A DNA stretch of 64,000 bases, taken from contig CAADWS010000004.1 of the NCBI GenBank assembly GCA_900752815.1, forward strand, positions 48,342-112,341. Direction: 5' to 3'. The position numbers were made by a program, and so were the translations under genes. Of the stretch, positions 27,176 to 36,022 are shown piece by piece. The stretch's first letter is position 1. Every line of letters starts with the position of its first letter. The notes below the pieces were generated by a model. The model made no database searches and had not been told where the DNA came from. It saw only the letters and a program-made list of their open reading frames with translations. Source of the stretch: Bacteroidaceae bacterium (lineage in GTDB: Bacteria; Bacteroidota; Bacteroidia; Bacteroidales; Bacteroidaceae).

Positions 27176-28315
27176 CTATTTCAGTTGTTTGTAGTATACG
27201 AAATCTTCTTCGACCAACTCGGGGTGGAATATCTTCACGAGGTCGCGCAGAAGAAGGTCGGGATTCACGACGGCCGATTCGTAGTAGTCGTTGCCTCCGG
27301 CGGCATTGGTGCGGGCGTTGTTGTTATAGACATAGCCGTTTCGGACGCAGCGGGTATCGGCGAACTTCGGGCAGGCGGCTTTCAGTTCGTCGAGTGTGTT
27401 CGCCATGCCGACGTTCAGCCACATATCGGCCTCCGAAGCGAGCAGGTATGCCTCCTCCAAGTCGATAGGCGTCGAAGAGTTGCCCGTGTTCTTCTTGTAG
27501 ATGTAGTCGCCTCCGGCGTCGGTAATCAGCCGCACGGCATAGTTTTCCGTCGAGGGCATGAACCACGAATCGCCGTAGGGCGTATTGAGCATGACCGACG
27601 GGGCATCGAGAACGGCACCGGACACTTTCTGTTTCAGCGCATTGTATCGGATCGGAATATCCGCGAATACCTTTTCGCCCTTCGCGCGTTTCCCGACGAC
27701 CTCCGAAAGCGCCACCAGCCATTCGGCTTTGCCCAGCGGAGATTCTTCGAGATAATCGCCGACATACATGAACGGGATGCCGAGCTCCTTGAGTTTGCTC
27801 TCCATCGCACTGGCCCCGTTCACGCCGAAAAGCAGCACAAGGTCAGGGTCGAGCGACAACAGAAGTTCATAATTGATATTTCCCTCGTAACCCACGTCGC
27901 CGATGCTGTCGCGGCGTGCCTGAATGTCGGGATTGGAGATATAGTCGAGTCCCGAAACGCCGACCACACGTGCCGTCTCGCCGATGGCGTCGAGCATGGC
28001 GATATGGGTCGAGGACATCGCCACGATGCGCTGCGCATCCCCTTCGAGGACCTGCCCGTCGAAACCCTCGGGAACGGGTTCCCCGTTACGGGAGATGAAC
28101 AACCGGGTGGTGACGCTATCCGCGCCCTGCCACGGATTCATGACGGAAACCAGCACGCTCTGTCTGCCGTCTGCTCTTTCAATCTTGAATCCCGAGGCAT
28201 ATTCGGGAGCGTAAAGCTGTTTGTTGAAATCGGCAAGTTGGGAACTCTTGCCACGACAGCCTGCAAATGCCAGCGCAAGCAGCACCATCAGGCTCAAATT
28301 CTTTAATACTTTCAT
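27176..28315 (-). CDS. btuF: Periplasmic corrinoid-binding lipoprotein
   Basis: 379 residues. Lipoprotein signal peptide with lipobox (LALAFAGC, Cys near residue 20). The fold is a class III periplasmic binding protein: RIVAMSSTHIAMLDAIGET (residues ~90-110) and the later LDPDLVLLFGVNG and DAGGDYIYKK strands, joined by a long backbone helix. It delivers corrinoids crossing the outer membrane to BtuCD. It lies directly upstream of btuC and 24 bases downstream of btuB. The N-terminal extension (residues 25-90, with ADGRQSVLVSVMNPWQGAD) is usual in Bacteroidetes homologues. Confidence 0.88.
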   Translation of the reverse strand: MKVLKNLSLMVLLALAFAGCRGKSSQLADFNKQLYAPEYASGFKIERADGRQSVLVSVMNPWQGADSVTTRLFISRNGEPVPEGFDGQVLEGDAQRIVAMSSTHIAMLDAIGETARVVGVSGLDYISNPDIQARRDSIGDVGYEGNINYELLLSLDPDLVLLFGVNGASAMESKLKELGIPFMYVGDYLEESPLGKAEWLVALSEVVGKRAKGEKVFADIPIRYNALKQKVSGAVLDAPSVMLNTPYGDSWFMPSTENYAVRLITDAGGDYIYKKNTGNSSTPIDLEEAYLLASEADMWLNVGMANTLDELKAACPKFADTRCVRNGYVYNNNARTNAAGGNDYYESAVVNPDLLLRDLVKIFHPELVEEDFVYYKQLK

Positions 28316-28339
28316 ATCATTACCTTATTTACGTTTACA

Positions 28340-30397
28340 TTATTTTCTGCTTTTCCCGAATTTCGGGGTGATGCCGATGAAGAACTCGAAGTTGATGCCG
28401 GGCATAGGACGCGACAGCACCGAGAGATAGTCCTCGTTGAACAGGTTATTGACGGCAAGTTTCAACTGTACATCCAGCGGTTTGAACGACAGCATTTTCT
28501 CCAGTGAGATATTGCTCATGAAATACCGGGGCAGGTGGCCTGTCAGCGTGTAATCGTTGCTCGACATGGTGAAACGTTCCGAGTAGTAAGCCCACTTGTA
28601 GAGGAACGCCCACGTCCGCCATGACAGCCGTCCTGTCAGCGAGGCGGAGTGCTCCGGCACGTAAGGCAGTTGTTTTCCCACCGACTGGTCGGCGGGCGAC
28701 ATCTTTTCGCCCTCGTTGATGGAGGGGGTCCACGAATAGGAACCGTTCAGGTCTATCAGCCAGTCCTTTGCCGGCTGCACGGCAAGGTTGGCCTTCACTT
28801 CGACACCGTAGGCATGGACTTTCTTCACGTTGCGCGGCGAGAAGAACCCCTTGGTCGTCGGCAGCCAGATGATCCAGTCGTCGATGTAGGAGTCGAACCA
28901 GCTTGCGCTGCCGCCCAGTTTATATACCCCCTTTTTGCCGACATCGAAACTCACTCCGGCGTCATAGCTGAAGCCGTGTTCGTTTTTAAGGTCGGGGTTG
29001 CCGCCCGGCAGAAAGTAGAGGTCGTTCAAAGTCGGAAAACGATAGTTGCGCGATACGGAGGCTTTCACCATCACGTTCCCTTTGCGCGAAATCAGTCCGT
29101 CGATGAAGAATGCCGGGATGAGCGGAGCCCATTTGTCGCCCGACATCTCCTCGCGCAAGACCAGCGACAAGCCCAACGGCTCGACAGGCTGCCATTTGGC
29201 CGATACAGAACCGGAGAGCTCGACACGCCCCTTGTCATATCCGACGACGGCTTTGTTGCCATCCTGAAGGATGATGTTCTTGTCTTCGCTGCGCACGAGA
29301 TGCTGGTACACGGATACGTTCGAGGTGAAGAACCATTTCCTGCCGGGCGAGTATTCCGCTTCCGCCTGTCCGTAGAACGTGTTTATCTTGCTCCGCGAAC
29401 GGGTCATGGAGGCCCAGTTGTCCGGCGCCACCTCACGACGGTAGTCGTAGGCCATCCACGTATGGATATAACCGCCTTTCACGCCGACTTTCCATTTCTC
29501 TTTGATATGGTCCCATGACAGGACACCACGAAACGTCTGCTCCCGCTGGCGGTTCTCGAAGGCGGTCTCATCGCCGTAATCGGTCGTGAGCATCGGCAGT
29601 TCCCGGTTGGAGTTGATATACCATGCGTTCAACCCGAAACGGTCGCCTTTCAGGGTGTTGTAATATACCTCCTGCAACAGGTGCAGGTCCTTGAACGAAC
29701 CCGATCGGTTGCGTTCCTTGGGATGATACTGTCCGATGATGTTCTTCTCCTCGTCGTAGATATTTATCTTCTTGTCGTGGTTGGTGTACTTGTAATCGTT
29801 GGGCGACGACGAATAGACCGCGCGGGTCGAGACCTGCCATCGGTCGCTGCCGTAGGTGAAGCGGGCGAACTCGTCGAACGTGCGGAACGACCCGATGCCC
29901 TGCACGTATTGGGCATGGAAGCCCTCGCCGACCTGCGGCGTAGTACCGAGTTTGACAAGTCCGCCGAGTCCGCCGCCCGTTTCATTCACCGACGACGTGC
30001 CATGAAGCAGCGAGGCCTGATCTATGAAGTAGGACGGTATGGTGGAAAAGTCGGTCATACCCAGCATGGGATTGTTGATGCGCATGCCGTTCCACGTCAC
30101 CTGCGTGTGGCTGGGCGACGTGCCGCGGAAAGCAACGGTGGAGAGCGTGGCGCGTCCGTAACTCTTGACGAACACGGACGAATTGAACGTCAGAATGTCG
30201 GCCATCGATAAGGCAATGTTCTCTTTCAGTGCGAGCGAGTCGAACTTCGTCTTCTGCACGCCGATTTCTTTCATCGGGCGTTTGCCCCACACCGTGACCT
30301 CGTCTATCTGGTGGATGCGTCGTGTGATTCCCTGCGCGGACAATACGGACGGACAGACGAGCAGTAGCGAGAAAAGTATGTATTTCGTATAAATCAT
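28340..30397 (-). CDS. btuB: TonB-dependent corrinoid receptor
   Basis: 685 residues. Signal peptide (LFSLLLVCPSVLSAQG), then an N-terminal TonB-box-like segment IDEVTVWGKRP, a plug domain (SMADILTFNSSVFVKSYG ... STVAFRGTSPSHTQVTWNG, residues ~65-125) and a 22-strand barrel ending in an aromatic-rich terminal strand (NFEFFIGITPKF). Plug and barrel lengths fit BtuB-type receptors rather than SusC proteins. It moves corrinoids through the outer membrane powered by TonB. In Bacteroides the BtuB barrel is capped by the surface lipoprotein BtuG; btuG is two genes upstream here, separated by a small transposase-like gene whose end overlaps the start of btuB by 4 bases. Confidence 0.9.
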   Translation of the reverse strand: MIYTKYILFSLLLVCPSVLSAQGITRRIHQIDEVTVWGKRPMKEIGVQKTKFDSLALKENIALSMADILTFNSSVFVKSYGRATLSTVAFRGTSPSHTQVTWNGMRINNPMLGMTDFSTIPSYFIDQASLLHGTSSVNETGGGLGGLVKLGTTPQVGEGFHAQYVQGIGSFRTFDEFARFTYGSDRWQVSTRAVYSSSPNDYKYTNHDKKINIYDEEKNIIGQYHPKERNRSGSFKDLHLLQEVYYNTLKGDRFGLNAWYINSNRELPMLTTDYGDETAFENRQREQTFRGVLSWDHIKEKWKVGVKGGYIHTWMAYDYRREVAPDNWASMTRSRSKINTFYGQAEAEYSPGRKWFFTSNVSVYQHLVRSEDKNIILQDGNKAVVGYDKGRVELSGSVSAKWQPVEPLGLSLVLREEMSGDKWAPLIPAFFIDGLISRKGNVMVKASVSRNYRFPTLNDLYFLPGGNPDLKNEHGFSYDAGVSFDVGKKGVYKLGGSASWFDSYIDDWIIWLPTTKGFFSPRNVKKVHAYGVEVKANLAVQPAKDWLIDLNGSYSWTPSINEGEKMSPADQSVGKQLPYVPEHSASLTGRLSWRTWAFLYKWAYYSERFTMSSNDYTLTGHLPRYFMSNISLEKMLSFKPLDVQLKLAVNNLFNEDYLSVLSRPMPGINFEFFIGITPKFGKSRK

Positions 30398-30891
30398 TTG
30401 ATTCCGTTTTTAGGGTGGGTATTCGCGGAAAAATGTACCGTGGAGGATGCCGGCACGGACGTTTGATGCGGGTCGAACCCATTCTCTTCAAGCAGTTGTC
30501 CGTATTCTTCCTCGAACGAGATCTCCTGATGGATTGTATGCTGCTCCTCGATGTGCCGTCTGAGCCGGTGAAGGTCGCTGAACGACACGCTGAACGAGTC
30601 GAATCCGGCAGCCCAACCGGAGAAGTCGGCATATTCCGGGGTTTTCTGGTATACCGTTCCCGTGGCGCCTTTCACCTTGTTCACGATCTTGCTGAAATCC
30701 CCGGAATTCGGAATCTCGACAAGTACATGCACGTGGTTGAGAAAGGCATTGGCGGCATGTACGCGGCAACCTTTCCCTGTAAAAATCCGTGTCATCCGCT
30801 CGAGCATCAATCCTTTTCCCGTTGTCGGAATCGTCATCTTGCGTCCTTTGGTAACGAAGATGAGATGGTATAGGTGTCGTATCCTGCCCAT
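30394..30891 (-). CDS. REP-associated tyrosine transposase-like protein, probably inactive or domesticated
   Basis: About 165 residues of the Y1 HUH (IS200/RAYT) fold: starts MGRIRHLYHLIFVTKGRK, with the HUH metal motif HVHVLVEIP near residue 55. The usual end of the domain is a 'YI..Q..HH' helix whose Tyr is the nucleophile; here it reads LRRHIEEQHTIHQE, so His stands in the Tyr position. Either the protein no longer cuts DNA or a different residue is used. No left or right end structures or flanking REP repeats are obvious. It lies between btuG and btuB with overlapping ends, so it is co-transcribed and translationally coupled, which argues for a retained function in the operon rather than a recent insertion. 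Confidence 0.7.
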   Translation of the reverse strand: MGRIRHLYHLIFVTKGRKMTIPTTGKGLMLERMTRIFTGKGCRVHAANAFLNHVHVLVEIPNSGDFSKIVNKVKGATGTVYQKTPEYADFSGWAAGFDSFSVSFSDLHRLRRHIEEQHTIHQEISFEEEYGQLLEENGFDPHQTSVPASSTVHFSANTHPKNGIK

Positions 30892-31961
30892 CACTTCCAA
30901 CAAAATGCGCCGGGGATTATCCCGACATAGAATTCATCGATCAGTTCACCTTCGGACGAGTAGCGGTAGACAATGCCCTGCTGCTGGTAGTCGATGGCAT
31001 CGGCCACGTAGACATCGCCACGCACGGGGTCGACGGTCAGGCCGTAATAAATCGTACCGCTGTATTCGAGGAACGGGCGCACGGGAACACGTTCCGCATC
31101 CACGTCCATCGACCATATGTCCTTGTTGATCCAGTAGAGCTTGTCGCCCGTACCGTTGAGCTGCACCTCCGAAGGCCAGTCGCCCATCTTGAACTTGAAC
31201 TGCTTCTCTACGGTGAACGTCTCGGCATCGATGCGGTAGAGAGACGGGGCTTCGTAGCCGTAGGGCGAACCCTCGTACCCACCGTCGGTGATCGTCCACA
31301 TCTTGTGGTTCTTGTCCATTACCAGCGAGGTGGGCTGGATGCCGACTTTCAGTTCTTCTACCACCTGATCCGTTTCGGTATCGATCTTGATGATGCGGTT
31401 TTGGTACGACCAGCAGTTGCAATAGACATATTTGCCATACTGCACCATCTGCTCCGTGGAGCCGCTTTCCATCGTCATGTCCGGCACCTGGATGTAACCG
31501 GTGATTTCATATTTCTTGGGGTTGATGATGAAGATGCGGTTGTCCCACAATTGGGTGACATAGGCTTTCTCGTCGCTGAGGAAATGGATATAGCGCGGCG
31601 AAGTCAGGTTCGTGATACGGCCCACCTCTTTGAACGTATTGAGGTCGATGGCGAAAATCACGTGGGAATTGTTCACCACGACCCAGCCCTTATTGTCGTG
31701 GATGCACATCGATTGCGCCACGTCGCCCAGCTTCATGCCGTTGGCACGGAAGAACACTTCATTCTGCACCTGTTGGGTTTCGGGGTCGTAGTACGACAAC
31801 GTGGCATTGCCGTACTGGAAGTTGCCCTCGTTGGTGATGAACAACCCGGCTCCGGTAGCGTTGAAATCTTCCACCGCATCTCCGTAGTCCCACTCCATGC
31901 AGCCCGCCAGCAACAGCGGCAACCCGCATAGAAGAATGATATGTCGTATCAGATGTTTCAT
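30891..31961 (-). CDS. btuG: Surface corrinoid-capturing beta-propeller lipoprotein
   Basis: 356 residues. Lipoprotein signal peptide (LLCGLPLLLAGC). The rest is a seven-bladed YncE-like/DUF5074 propeller: repeating strands such as GLFITNEGNFQYGNATLSYY, RYIHFLSDEKAYVTQLWDN, IQPTSLVMDKNHKMWTITDG, YYGLTVDPVRGDVYVADA. BtuG proteins of gut Bacteroidales bind cobalamin extremely tightly and sit on BtuB as a lid (family knowledge). The gene is upstream of btuB in the same operon, with only the small transposase-like gene between them. Opening GNFQYGN and closing GIIPGAFCWK match the family's usual ends. Confidence 0.9.
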   Translation of the reverse strand: MKHLIRHIILLCGLPLLLAGCMEWDYGDAVEDFNATGAGLFITNEGNFQYGNATLSYYDPETQQVQNEVFFRANGMKLGDVAQSMCIHDNKGWVVVNNSHVIFAIDLNTFKEVGRITNLTSPRYIHFLSDEKAYVTQLWDNRIFIINPKKYEITGYIQVPDMTMESGSTEQMVQYGKYVYCNCWSYQNRIIKIDTETDQVVEELKVGIQPTSLVMDKNHKMWTITDGGYEGSPYGYEAPSLYRIDAETFTVEKQFKFKMGDWPSEVQLNGTGDKLYWINKDIWSMDVDAERVPVRPFLEYSGTIYYGLTVDPVRGDVYVADAIDYQQQGIVYRYSSEGELIDEFYVGIIPGAFCWK

Positions 31962-32032
31962 TGGCTTGTTATAAACGGGAAAGAGTACCGGTCTTTCGGC
32001 CAGTACCCTGTTCCCTTGTAAAATAATGGGTG

Positions 32033-34159
32033 TTACTGCTGGGTATAGCGACCGGCTTGCATATCCTCGTAGGTGGGGTTATAACCGCAATTGGTTACAA
32101 GCCAGTCTTCTTTCTTGATTTGCTCTTCTTCTACAAAAGATTTGAAGAACGTATAATCAACAAACCGTGTCAACCGGATAAATCGAACTCCTGAGAGTTT
32201 TGTTAAAGTTGGCATATTGAAAGTCGTAAGCGATGCTGCATTTGCAGCACAAAGTGTTCCATCAATGGCCTGCAATTTGGGGCATGAAATAGTTTTTACG
32301 GCACGAACAGTCATACCAACACCCCCGACATGTTCCAATGACGGAAATGTAAAATCTTTATTTGATGCCATAAAATCTAAAGAACCATATAAAATATTAT
32401 TAATCACCCCTTCTTTGATATATTGAGGATTGCTTGAACAACCGACTGACTTTAAATTCGTAAAATCATAATCATAGTTAGAAACAGCGTTCAGATTACC
32501 GATAATACATAACTGACCTCCGACAATTTCCAATTTCGGGAACGAGATATTGTTTGCCATTGTAGTTTCGATGCTTAAATATCCATCTACACTTACCAAG
32601 TTAGGGGCTGAAACGCCTTTTTTTGAACCTCTTATAATTTCCATATTCCCGTAAACTCGTTCAAATTGGAATACAGGATCTGTTGTCATATTGCTAGAAT
32701 ACTTAAAATTCTTAATACTCTTAAAATTCAATTCTGGATCTATTCCAACACTTGAACCGGTAATACCGCTCGGAGCTAGAAACATGCTAACTTGCGACAT
32801 ATCCTCTTTTGTGATAATTTTTGAGAATATAGTCCCGTCTGTAATAGAAATTAAAGGTTCGTTATCCTCAAAAGGTACAAAATTTACTTTGCTCAAATCT
32901 AAAATTCGATCAGAACACTCCAATAAACGCAGCAAGGTCAGTCCTCCGAGTTGTTCTAATTTACTCCAATCCGGTAATTTTTTCAAGACTTGGAATTTAG
33001 ATATTGTCAATGTGCCTTTAACAATCGACAAGTTAGACAGTCCATCTATTTCTTGTAATTTATTATTTCCCGTAGATGTAAAAGCATCGGACGCAATATA
33101 ACTGGAAACGAGATTAAGGTCGCCGTTTACTACCGATAATTCCGGCAATGAAAGGGTCTCCAACGGAATCGGTATAGAAGCAAAATCCACACTTCCAACT
33201 TCTTGTAATTTCGGAAATTCCAAAGAAATCATTTTGCCTAAATTATTAACCCCTAAGCGACCGTTTACTTTTGTCAATTCAGGAATTCTCAAAGATGTGA
33301 TTTCTCCTCCTGGTTCTCCGTCACTTGTCAGACACTGGAGATCAAAATCCTTTACGACAGTGGTTAATTTAGGGAATTCAAAACTTTGTAGAGATGAAGT
33401 CCTGAATATTATATTTCCATCAATCGTTTCAAGGTTGTCGAATTGCACATATGCTACTTGATTGTTGCAGACAACGATGTCGCCAGTAATATGCTGCAAA
33501 GATCTCATACTGACCATCTGCAATTTACTGTTGGTCGCAAAGGCAGTTTCAGTTCCTATTTGCAAACCTCCAATTGAAGTGATATTATCAAGTCCCGTAA
33601 GATCTTGTCCAACATAACTTTTCCGAATGATGATGTTTCCTTCGACTTCCTTCAATATTTTTAATGCGGCGATATCCGACAATTCTTCTGCATCCTCAGC
33701 ATCCGACCCGATAATCAAATCACCTTTGATAACCGTTACGTCCGTATCAATGAAAGCCGTAACATCCGCTGTTGTCTTCAATTCCACATCCCCTTCATAG
33801 CGAATCTCGTCTTTAATGACTTTATATGTATAATCATTCGCTTCTCCATTGTAAGAGGTTACACGAAACGTTCGTTCCGTATCCCAGTCAGTAATGCTTG
33901 CCGGATCGGGAATAATTGTTGCCGAGGATGTGTATTTGAATTCGACTTGAGCATTATTTAACGAAACAGTATATGGAACTGTTATGGTAATTATATTGTC
34001 AATTATTTCCGCTGTATAGGATTGACTTGCCACAGTCATCACGACTGATGTGATAAAATTGTCATCGGCATCAGCAGGACTTTCTGGAGTCTGATTATCT
34101 TCTGAACATGATAAAAAAAGAAATGGGGCAATGAATAGTAAAAGCCAAAACTGTCTCAT
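32033..34159 (-). CDS. Leucine-rich-repeat surface lipoprotein in the B12 operon
   Basis: 708 residues. Lipobox LFLSC at residues ~14-18. Residues ~35-115 are a DUF5018-like Ig domain (SVVMTVASQSYTAEIIDN ... RTFRVTSYNGEANDYTYKV), followed by a long receptor-L/LRR-type solenoid (LKILKEVEGNIIIRKSY, LTGLDNITSIGGLQIG, SLQSFEFPKLTTV, SLEFPKLQEVGSVDFASI). Related LRR lipoproteins occur in Bacteroidetes corrinoid loci next to btuG and btuH and may hold or scavenge corrinoids at the surface, but binding is not proven for this one. Visibly AT-rich compared with btuBCDFG. One base separates it from the gene upstream, so it is in the same transcript. Confidence 0.7.
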   Translation of the reverse strand: MRQFWLLLFIAPFLFLSCSEDNQTPESPADADDNFITSVVMTVASQSYTAEIIDNIITITVPYTVSLNNAQVEFKYTSSATIIPDPASITDWDTERTFRVTSYNGEANDYTYKVIKDEIRYEGDVELKTTADVTAFIDTDVTVIKGDLIIGSDAEDAEELSDIAALKILKEVEGNIIIRKSYVGQDLTGLDNITSIGGLQIGTETAFATNSKLQMVSMRSLQHITGDIVVCNNQVAYVQFDNLETIDGNIIFRTSSLQSFEFPKLTTVVKDFDLQCLTSDGEPGGEITSLRIPELTKVNGRLGVNNLGKMISLEFPKLQEVGSVDFASIPIPLETLSLPELSVVNGDLNLVSSYIASDAFTSTGNNKLQEIDGLSNLSIVKGTLTISKFQVLKKLPDWSKLEQLGGLTLLRLLECSDRILDLSKVNFVPFEDNEPLISITDGTIFSKIITKEDMSQVSMFLAPSGITGSSVGIDPELNFKSIKNFKYSSNMTTDPVFQFERVYGNMEIIRGSKKGVSAPNLVSVDGYLSIETTMANNISFPKLEIVGGQLCIIGNLNAVSNYDYDFTNLKSVGCSSNPQYIKEGVINNILYGSLDFMASNKDFTFPSLEHVGGVGMTVRAVKTISCPKLQAIDGTLCAANAASLTTFNMPTLTKLSGVRFIRLTRFVDYTFFKSFVEEEQIKKEDWLVTNCGYNPTYEDMQAGRYTQQ

Positions 34160-34160
34160 A

Positions 34161-35969
34161 TTATTGATTATTAGTTATTGATAAGTCTTCAAATGAAAAT
34201 ACTTCTGTGGATATCTCTCCAAGCCAACCACTTTTCGATAATACTCCACACTGAACTTTGATAAAGTCTATATATTGCAATTTTACTGGAGTCCCGTCAT
34301 GATATATTGCATTGGCTATTTTGAATCCGTTGCGCTGACCGCTACCATCAATGACATTTCCTCCTACCAGATTATCTGAACCCATATTATCCACATACCC
34401 CCACTCATAAGCGTTATTCGCCCAATATCCTGTAACGGGATCTTGATTGTTGCGAGGAGTCAGACGCGTCCCATATAATGTATAGCTATCTTCTTTAATC
34501 CAATTGGGATAATAATATTCTTGGCCATGGTATGCATTCATATCGACAGAACCTGAATTACCTTCACTATCTACCCACGGAGTATGTGCTCTGGGTGCAG
34601 GTCTATAGTAAGTTACTTCGTAGTCTTGTATTGTACCATCGATGCCGGTTTCAGATCCTTTTAATTCATACCATTCATCGTCTGGCTGGCCATTGCCATT
34701 TATATCTTGCATTACCCAAACAATGCCCGGCTCATTTGAGCCACCGCTCGAACTGTTAAAAGCATTTCCTTGTATTGCAAAATCGTATTCTCGGCCACTC
34801 GGAGCAATACTATGGTCAAAACCGATGATGATATAACCACCGAAAGATCCCAGTGAAACATGCGCTTTTTTGTTCAATCGTTTCGTTGCATACTCTATGG
34901 CTTGTTGGGGCGTCGTTTCATTTCCTATAAATCCGGTATTTTGGGATAACTCATTAATAAACTGTCCGGGAGCAGGAATGAATTCATAAACCTTATCCCA
35001 AATACCTGAACTTGTCGCTGTCGCTTGCCGATAGCGTTCTTGTTCCGTTTTTTCTTCACAAATAACCTTAACTGTCGTTGTAATTGAAGTATTACTACGT
35101 GTTATGTTACGTGAAAGTGGCTGTGTGTTGGGCATTTTTTCTGTAACAGTAACAGCAACGAAATATTCTCCAGGAGTCGTCGGCGTGAATTTAAAAACCC
35201 TGTCGGTAGCGGCTTCCATAATTTTTCCATTGACCTGCCATTGATACTGTGGATAATCGAAATATTCCAGCAAAGGCCGCAAATATACAGGACGCCCTGC
35301 AAAAGTATAACGATCCGTAGAAGTTTGTGTATAGGATGGTGTCGGAAACCGTACGGAATAAGGCATTGTTTCCACAACTTCTACGTCGAAATCACGGATT
35401 GTTTCTCCGTCTATATTGGATGCCCGGATTGTTATCGAATATGTACCGAGTTCTTTTTCGTGAAACGTATATGCTTTTTCTGTTCCGACGATTTCTCCAT
35501 CGCGTACCCATTCAATTCTAAAATTTTCAAGATCGTCATGTTGAATATCTGGAGATAAAATATAATCCGTGTTTTGAGGCACTTTTAATCCTTTAGAGGG
35601 GATTATGATTGAAATTGTAGGTGGAGTTAACTCCAATACTTCTACTTTTAACTCTTCTTCCGCATAACCCTCTGGTGTATCAACTCGCAATTTGATATAT
35701 AGATGTTGTTCCTGATTCCATGTATACTTCAATATTGATTCAGATGAAAGAAGTTTTCCATCTACTGTCCATGCATAAAGTGCATTATTCGCATATTTAT
35801 ATGTCGGGGCAATTGTCAGTTCACGCCCAACTTTGATAGTGTAAATGCCAGTCTCACTATCGAGTTCAATTATAGGAGCTTGTTTTATTTCTTCAGTAAT
35901 TACATCGTTCTTATTACAGCTTGTAATAAAAAACAAAAGTACAAGAATACTAAATATGAAAGCCTTCAT
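34161..35969 (-). CDS. PKD-repeat surface lipoprotein in the B12 operon
   Basis: 602 residues. Lipobox FFITSC (Cys near 18). Residues ~35-300 hold three PKD-like Ig domains (KYANNALYAWTVDGKLL; FRIEWVRDGEIVGTEKAY; YQWQVNGKIMEAATDRV). The C-terminal ~270 residues are a distinct domain (SLGSFGGYIIIGFDHSI, PGIVWVMQDINGNGQPDDEW, NGFKIANAIYHDGTPVKLQY) seen in Bacteroidetes 'cell surface proteins' found beside DUF4465 genes. Its presence between a btuH-like gene and an LRR lipoprotein suggests that it takes part in corrinoid capture or in assembling the surface complex; this is inference. AT-rich codon use like its two neighbours. Confidence 0.65.
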   Translation of the reverse strand: MKAFIFSILVLLFFITSCNKNDVITEEIKQAPIIELDSETGIYTIKVGRELTIAPTYKYANNALYAWTVDGKLLSSESILKYTWNQEQHLYIKLRVDTPEGYAEEELKVEVLELTPPTISIIIPSKGLKVPQNTDYILSPDIQHDDLENFRIEWVRDGEIVGTEKAYTFHEKELGTYSITIRASNIDGETIRDFDVEVVETMPYSVRFPTPSYTQTSTDRYTFAGRPVYLRPLLEYFDYPQYQWQVNGKIMEAATDRVFKFTPTTPGEYFVAVTVTEKMPNTQPLSRNITRSNTSITTTVKVICEEKTEQERYRQATATSSGIWDKVYEFIPAPGQFINELSQNTGFIGNETTPQQAIEYATKRLNKKAHVSLGSFGGYIIIGFDHSIAPSGREYDFAIQGNAFNSSSGGSNEPGIVWVMQDINGNGQPDDEWYELKGSETGIDGTIQDYEVTYYRPAPRAHTPWVDSEGNSGSVDMNAYHGQEYYYPNWIKEDSYTLYGTRLTPRNNQDPVTGYWANNAYEWGYVDNMGSDNLVGGNVIDGSGQRNGFKIANAIYHDGTPVKLQYIDFIKVQCGVLSKSGWLGEISTEVFSFEDLSITNNQ

Positions 35970-36022
35970 AATAAAAAAGGTATAGAACTGAAATCAGTTC
36001 TATGCCAAACTATATTAAATTG

